DNA of 19,790 bases, taken from positions 1 to 19,790 of the forward strand of contig JAYWHT010000016.1 in the NCBI GenBank assembly GCA_043777595.1, in the 5' to 3' direction. A program made the translations under genes and the position numbers. Positions 16,016 to 19,790 of this stretch are shown one piece after another. Every line of letters starts with the position of its first letter. The stretch's first letter is position 1. The notes below the pieces were generated by a model. It had not been told where the DNA came from. It saw nothing but the letters and a program-made list of their open reading frames with translations, and did not search any database. The DNA comes from JAYVJH01 sp043777595. GTDB lineage: Bacteria; Bacteroidota; Bacteroidia; Cytophagales; Spirosomataceae.

Positions 16016-16033
16016 TGTTTAATGTGTAATGCG

Positions 16034-16041
16034 TATTTTTG
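16034..16041 (+). promoter_or_regulatory. Candidate -7 element for the PD-(D/E)XK-like gene
   Basis: TATTTTTG fits TAnnTTTG exactly, 18 bp before ATG 16060 and 27 bp before ATG 16069, in the 44-69-bp space after the tannase gene. No clear -33 element is visible. If real, the next gene can be expressed independently of the tannase transcript. Confidence 0.4.
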
Positions 16042-16068
16042 TTTTAAATTTGAATATAAATGAAAATT

Positions 16069-16722
16069 ATGGCAAAAAGGCAATGGAAAGAAGCTGAATT
16101 GATTCAGACTTTCAAATTAGAAAGAATTGCAGGTACAACAACACCCTTAATGGACGAATGGCTCGATGTTGAGTTGCCTATTTTTAACGATATTGAACGA
16201 TATATATTTGATGACCTATACGCAGATGGTGTTGAAAATATACTTGGCTGGAGCGAGGAAGATTTGAAAATGAAATTTTTGTCGTTTATAATAAAATTGG
16301 GAGACTTGTCTGATAAAGGGAAGATTGTTACTTTTTTTGACAAAAAAATTACAGGAATCGTAGAGGGTATTTCACTATCTGTGAAGTCCGATTTTATGCT
16401 GGCAAAGGGCTTTATGAATATTTATGATACGCCATTTTTTCACTTTCAGGAATATAAGCCCCAAATAAATCCGACAGGCGAGCCAATGGCACAGCTATTA
16501 GAGGCTTTTTTGATAGCCCAAGAAAAAAACCGTTATGCAGGTTTTGAGATTCCTTTGTATGGCTGCGAAATCATCGGTAAACAATGGTGCTTTGTGGTAA
16601 TGGAAAGGAAAAGATACTGTATTTCAACTGTTTATGATTGTACCAACCGTGAGGATTTACTAAAAATAATTGCTATTCTTAGAAAATTCAAAAAAATGCT
16701 ACTCGAAAGATGGCTAAAATAA
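16069..16722 (+). CDS. Conserved Bacteroidota protein of unknown function, PD-(D/E)XK nuclease-like core
   Basis: 217 residues from ATG 16069 (MAKRQWKEAELIQTFKLERI); an in-frame ATG at 16060 adds three residues. I recognise this as a widespread but uncharacterised Bacteroidota protein type. What can be seen: two helices, then ENILGWSEEDLKMKFLSFII, a beta region with Glu99 (IVEGISLSV), Asp108 (VKSDFMLAKG) and Glu128-Tyr-Lys130 (FHFQEYKP), then QLLEAFLIAQEKN and CTNREDLLKIIAILRKFK. The order Glu...Asp...ExK on neighbouring strands is the pattern of PD-(D/E)XK phosphodiesterases, so a nuclease-like fold is inferred, not proven. It is cytoplasmic, with no signal peptide or membrane segment. It interrupts an aromatic-metabolism series, appears more A+T rich than its neighbours and may have its own promoter, all of which fits acquisition by insertion. 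Confidence 0.75.
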   Translation: MAKRQWKEAELIQTFKLERIAGTTTPLMDEWLDVELPIFNDIERYIFDDLYADGVENILGWSEEDLKMKFLSFIIKLGDLSDKGKIVTFFDKKITGIVEGISLSVKSDFMLAKGFMNIYDTPFFHFQEYKPQINPTGEPMAQLLEAFLIAQEKNRYAGFEIPLYGCEIIGKQWCFVVMERKRYCISTVYDCTNREDLLKIIAILRKFKKMLLERWLK

Positions 16723-16730
16723 TGTGAATA

Positions 16731-17903
16731 ATGAAAAACCAAACTCTAACCACCATTCTTGTCTGTTTTTTGATGAATATGCTCGATGGCATGGACGTGA
16801 TGGTAGTGTCGTATGCCGCCCCCAGCATCTCAAAAGCCTGGGGCGTGTTGCCCACCGCACTCGGCGTAGTGTTTAGTGCAGGTTTGTTGGGTATGTCGGT
16901 TGGGGCAATGTTTTTGGCTCCCCGTGCCGATAAAATAGGTCGAAAAAACATGATTTTGATTTGTAACGTACTAATGGGCAGCAGTGTTTTTTTAACGAAC
17001 TGGGCTACTTCGGTCGAGATGCTCACGTTTTTTCGTATCGTCAGCGGTATTGGCATTGGCGGTATGTTGGCCAGCACAGCCACCCTCACGGCAGAATACG
17101 CCCCCAAAGCGAGCAAAGATTTTTGGGTGAGTTTGGTCATGGCGGGCTACCCGATTGGGGCGGTGCTGTCGGGATTGCTGGCGGCCCAAATCATTCCGAG
17201 CATGGGTTGGGGAGCCATTTTTCAGTTGGCAGGTGTGGTTACGTTCCTGACTTTACCGATTGTTTACTTTTTCTTGAAAGAATCCGAGGCGTTTTTGTCC
17301 GTCAAAAAACAGCAAACCACGTCCGTAACTGCCTTGCTACAACCTAATTATAAAAAGCAAACCATCGGGCTTTGGGTGGCTATTTTTATGGCTTTTGCCA
17401 CACTTTATTTTCTAACCATGTGGATTCCAAAGTTGGCATCAGTTACCAATATTTCTGAGAAGCTGGCCATTTATGCGGGTACTATTTTCAATTTGGGGGC
17501 TTTCTTCGGGATTGTATCGCAAGGCTACCTTTCGAGCCAATGGGGCTTGACCAAAACCATTGCTTTTTACTTGTTTTTTACTGCCGCTTTGATGTTGGCT
17601 TTTGGGTTTATTGAGCAAGAACTATTTGTCCTGGTTTCCTTTGGCTTGTTAGGGTTTGGTATTCAGGGCGGTTTTGTGGGAATGTACAGCTTGGCGGCTC
17701 GTATTTACCCCACCGAAATCAGGGCCACGGGTGTTGGCTGGGCAGTGGGTGCGGGCAGAATTGGGGCTATTCTGGGTCCGTTGCTCGGTGGAATGTTAAT
17801 AGCCGCAGGGCTTTCAATGGCAACTAATTTCGTAATTTTTGCCTTGCCTACTACTATCGCTGCCATAGCTACACTTTTGATAAGAACGACGCAAGCCAGC
17901 TAA
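16731..17903 (+). CDS. MFS transporter, aromatic acid:H+ symporter (AAHS)-like
   Basis: 390 residues with about 12 predicted transmembrane helices. The first helix carries Asp19-Gly-Met-Asp22 (NMLDGMDVMVVSYAAPSI), the DGxD signature of AAHS transporters such as PcaK, needed there for aromatic acid uptake. The loop 2-3 motif is present as RADKIGRK (65-72), and GSSVFLTNWATSVEMLTFFR followed by GIGIGGMLAS gives the conserved Arg in helix 4. YPTEIRATGVGWAVGAGRIG is the usual second-half motif. It is somewhat shorter than the roughly 440-450 residues of PcaK/BenK. Predicted function: proton-coupled import of a hydroxybenzoate-like acid (for instance gallate or protocatechuate) across the inner membrane. 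The start is 8 bp after the preceding stop, so it is likely co-transcribed with it; the dioxygenase follows 57 bp downstream. Confidence 0.88.
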   Translation: MKNQTLTTILVCFLMNMLDGMDVMVVSYAAPSISKAWGVLPTALGVVFSAGLLGMSVGAMFLAPRADKIGRKNMILICNVLMGSSVFLTNWATSVEMLTFFRIVSGIGIGGMLASTATLTAEYAPKASKDFWVSLVMAGYPIGAVLSGLLAAQIIPSMGWGAIFQLAGVVTFLTLPIVYFFLKESEAFLSVKKQQTTSVTALLQPNYKKQTIGLWVAIFMAFATLYFLTMWIPKLASVTNISEKLAIYAGTIFNLGAFFGIVSQGYLSSQWGLTKTIAFYLFFTAALMLAFGFIEQELFVLVSFGLLGFGIQGGFVGMYSLAARIYPTEIRATGVGWAVGAGRIGAILGPLLGGMLIAAGLSMATNFVIFALPTTIAAIATLLIRTTQAS

Positions 17904-17925
17904 AACTTACCCGAATAAGCTCTAT

Positions 17926-17953
17926 TTCACATCTCATAATTCACATCTCATAT
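17926..17953. repeat. Two tandem 14-bp repeats upstream of the dioxygenase gene
   Basis: TTCACATCTCATAA (17926-17939) is followed immediately by TTCACATCTCATAT (17940-17953), 13 of 14 identical. It ends 7 bp before the dioxygenase ATG. It may be a slippage duplication or a paired binding site near the start codon. Confidence 0.85.
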
Positions 17954-17960
17954 CTAAAAA

Positions 17961-18905
17961 ATGCTTACTTGGGAACTCGCCCACCTCGCTCACGTAGAGC
18001 TACTTACGCCCAAATTGGACGAAAGTACCCGTTTCTTTCATGACATTCTGGGAATGTACATCACCGAAACCCACAGCGACTCGGTCTATCTGCGCGCTTA
18101 TGACGACTACGAACACCATACCCTCAAACTCACGGCCTCAAAAACCAACGGCATAGGGCATTTTGCATGGCGAACCCGGACTGCTGAATCCTTAGAAAAT
18201 CGAGTAAAAGCCATCGAAGCCACGGGTTTGGGCATGGGCTGGACCGACCACGAATGTGGCTACGGCAAGGCTTACAGGTTTCGGTATCCCGATGGGCATA
18301 CTTGCGAACTGTATTTTGATTCGCACAAATACCAGCCCACGCCCCAAACGCAGTCGGCCCTAAAAAATACCCACAGCAAGTTTCCAGGGCGGGGCATGAA
18401 CGTTCGCCGCATTGACCATTTGAACCTCTTGGCAAAAGACATTGTAGCTTTTCGGGATTTTCAGTTTGGCGTTGTGGGCGGACGAATGACCGAAACCATT
18501 GTCTTTGAAGATGGGCCGAAGGGTGTTTGGGTGTCGGTCAATAACAAATCGTATGACTTGGCCGTAACCGAAGACCATTCGGGCATGAGCGGGCGGTTTC
18601 ATCACCTCACTTATGCCGTCAATAGCCGTGAAGAAGTACTTTTGGCGGCAGATATTGCCCTCGAAAATGGCGTTTTTATCGAAACAGGTCCACACAAACA
18701 CGCCATTCAGCAAACATTTTTTTTGTATTTGTATGAACCTGGCGGCAACCGCATCGAAATCGCCAATCCAACGGCCCGCCTCATTCTCGACCCCGACTAC
18801 GAAACTATTGTCTGGAACAAAGAAGAACGTCTGAAAGGACAGGCTTGGGGCTTGAAAACAGTTGATAGTTTTCATACCAGAGGAACGCCTTTTTTGAGTG
18901 AATAG
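17961..18905 (+). CDS. Type I extradiol ring-cleavage dioxygenase (catechol 2,3-dioxygenase-like, VOC superfamily)
   Basis: 314 residues with two vicinal-oxygen-chelate modules (about 6-120 and 150-270), the usual length and layout of XylE/HPCD-type enzymes. The 2-His-1-carboxylate iron site is present: His153 (RRIDHLNLLAKD), His214 or His215 (GRFHHLTYAV) and Glu266 (GGNRIEIANP). The second-shell residues expected of this family are also there: His245/His247 (GPHKHAIQ) and Tyr256/Tyr258 (FFLYLYEP). The enzyme should use Fe(II) (or Mn(II)) and O2 to cleave a catecholic ring next to the diol, in the cytoplasm. In this context the ring is expected to derive from an acid brought in by the upstream transporter. 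It is unlike the LigAB-type gallate and protocatechuate dioxygenases, so whether it takes gallate, pyrogallol, catechol or homoprotocatechuate cannot be decided here. Confidence 0.9.
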   Translation: MLTWELAHLAHVELLTPKLDESTRFFHDILGMYITETHSDSVYLRAYDDYEHHTLKLTASKTNGIGHFAWRTRTAESLENRVKAIEATGLGMGWTDHECGYGKAYRFRYPDGHTCELYFDSHKYQPTPQTQSALKNTHSKFPGRGMNVRRIDHLNLLAKDIVAFRDFQFGVVGGRMTETIVFEDGPKGVWVSVNNKSYDLAVTEDHSGMSGRFHHLTYAVNSREEVLLAADIALENGVFIETGPHKHAIQQTFFLYLYEPGGNRIEIANPTARLILDPDYETIVWNKEERLKGQAWGLKTVDSFHTRGTPFLSE

Positions 18906-18923
18906 CGGGTAATGATAAATTTC
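18893..18923 (+). promoter_or_regulatory. Candidate promoter for the methyltransferase gene
   Basis: TTTG (18893-18896), exactly 19 nt, then TAAATTTC (18916-18923): one mismatch (last G to C) from the Bacteroidota consensus TTTG-N19-TAnnTTTG. It overlaps the end of the dioxygenase gene and lies 19 bp before ATG 18943, suggesting separate transcription of the methyltransferase. Confidence 0.5.
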
Positions 18924-18942
18924 AAAACAAAAAAATAAGCCA

Positions 18943-19707
18943 ATGAAAGTAGCATGGGATTCAAATTTATATGACAACAAACACGATTTTGTGTTTAAGT
19001 TTGGGGAGGAAATAGTGCGTTTATTAAACCCTCAACATGAAGAAATAATCCTTGATTTGGGTTGCGGCACGGGCGATTTGACCAAACAAATTGCCGATGC
19101 TTGCCACCAAGTCGTTGGCTTAGATAGCTCAGAAGAGATGGTCTTGAAAGCAAAACAAAAACACCCCGAAGTGGCATTTGTGCAAGCCGATGCCCGCAAT
19201 TTTCAACTCAATACTACCTTCGATGCCGTTTTTTCTAATGCCACCCTGCACTGGATTCCCGATGCCGAAAGCGTAATTAAAAGTATAGGCCAGCACCTCA
19301 AAATAGGCGGGCGATTTGTGGCCGAATTTGGCGGTAAGGGCTGCGTAAACAACATTATTAGCACGTTGAGTACTGTTTTGGACGAAAAAAACATCGAATA
19401 TCCGCCCATCAGCAGCGTATTGTACTACCCCTCGGTGGGCGAATATGCCCCAATTTTGGAAAGAAACGGTTTTGAATTGGCCTACGGGGCGTTGTTCGAC
19501 CGCCCAACCGATTTGAAAGATGGCTACCACGGCGTGGCCAACTGGATAGAGATGTTTTTGGAGTGGATGCTCAAAAATGTTGATGGCCAAGAAAGAGAAT
19601 CAATCAAAAATGAAGTTTCGCAGCGGCTTGCCCCAACCATGTACGACGGCAGCAAGTGGATTGCCGATTATAGAAGAATAAGAATAGTTGCCAACGGATT
19701 GTGCTAA
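18943..19707 (+). CDS. Class I SAM-dependent methyltransferase (Tam/UbiE-like)
   Basis: 254 residues with a Rossmann-type methyltransferase domain: motif I LDLGCGTGDL (37-46), acidic residue of motif II Asp61 (VVGLDSSEEMV), QADARNF (81-87), and FDAVFSNATLHWIPD (93-107). The NATLHWI segment is characteristic of the trans-aconitate 2-methyltransferase-like group and relatives. The C-terminal helical part (about 150-254, YYPSVGEYAPILERNGFE and GVANWIEMFLEWM) probably forms the acceptor lid. It is cytoplasmic, with no signal peptide. It follows the dioxygenase on the same strand by 37 bp, but a good promoter match precedes it, so membership in the aromatic operon is uncertain. The acceptor is unknown: a carboxylate such as trans-aconitate or a small phenolic are both possible. 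Confidence 0.88.
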   Translation: MKVAWDSNLYDNKHDFVFKFGEEIVRLLNPQHEEIILDLGCGTGDLTKQIADACHQVVGLDSSEEMVLKAKQKHPEVAFVQADARNFQLNTTFDAVFSNATLHWIPDAESVIKSIGQHLKIGGRFVAEFGGKGCVNNIISTLSTVLDEKNIEYPPISSVLYYPSVGEYAPILERNGFELAYGALFDRPTDLKDGYHGVANWIEMFLEWMLKNVDGQERESIKNEVSQRLAPTMYDGSKWIADYRRIRIVANGLC

Positions 19708-19790
19708 TTAAAAGATAAAGTTTTTGACCTGTAAAATGGGCATTTCGGCAATAAAATTTAAAAATATTGCGAATGTTAAAGCTGTTATTT
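19708..19790 (+). other. End of window: A+T-rich spacer and possible start of a next gene
   Basis: 83 bp after the methyltransferase. Two ATGs stay open to the window edge: 19736 (MGISAIKFKN...) and 19773 (MLKLLF). The second has a start typical of a signal peptide. No terminator hairpin was seen. Too little sequence to identify a product. Confidence 0.25.

Noticed and set aside
18360..18980. 206-codon minus-strand frame opposite the dioxygenase and methyltransferase start
   Set aside because: Antisense to a gene with intact iron ligands; its translation shows no recognisable domain and it spans two unrelated genes, as expected of a chance frame.
1..19790. CRISPR array, tRNA genes, rRNA or intact insertion sequence
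   Set aside because: No regularly spaced repeats, no cloverleaf-like segments noticed, and no transposase motifs or terminal inverted repeats with target duplications were seen.

Overview
The window looks like a chromosomal segment from Bacteroidota, most likely order Cytophagales (Spirosomataceae/Cytophagaceae type). Evidence: a C-terminal type IX secretion sorting tail, a TonB-dependent receptor with an N-terminal carboxypeptidase-regulatory-like domain, tandem MacB/FtsX-type permeases of the kind multiplied in these genomes, starts without clear Shine-Dalgarno sequences, and several candidate promoters of the Bacteroidota type (TTTG, about 19 nt, TAnnTTTG). No tRNA, rRNA, CRISPR array or intact insertion sequence was seen.

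Layout. 1-1600 is a decayed region: the end of one FtsX-like permease, a very strong inverted repeat, a second permease that is internally deleted, frameshifted and truncated, and an oppositely oriented 5' fragment of an AAA ATPase that runs into it at a deletion scar. 1686-4014 holds two genome-maintenance genes, uvrC and a MutT-type Nudix hydrolase. 4017-8964 (minus strand) has two gene pairs: a DJ-1/PfpI protein overlapping a serine beta-lactamase-like hydrolase, then a small lipoprotein followed closely by a large type-IX-secreted GH42-like protein with two cadherin-like repeats. 9048-10274 is an exported M19 dipeptidase.

10444-18905, possibly to 19707, is the most coherent block. A cupin-AraC regulator is divergent from a plus-strand series: TonB-dependent receptor, exported subtype-B tannase, a PD-(D/E)XK-like protein of unknown role, an aromatic-acid:H+ symporter (AAHS-type MFS), a type I extradiol (catechol 2,3-dioxygenase-like) dioxygenase, and a SAM methyltransferase. 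The catalytic and gallate-contacting residues of the tannase and the iron ligands of the dioxygenase are visible. The simplest reading is a polyphenol/galloyl-ester utilisation locus: outer-membrane uptake, ester cleavage outside the cytoplasm, inner-membrane import of the aromatic acid, then ring cleavage, with the AraC protein as sensor. The exact ring substrate is unclear. The nuclease-like gene interrupts the series and may be a later insertion with its own promoter; the methyltransferase also appears to have its own promoter.

Method: everything was read by eye from the sequence and translations. Family assignments rest on recognised motifs and remembered family features; no database search was run.
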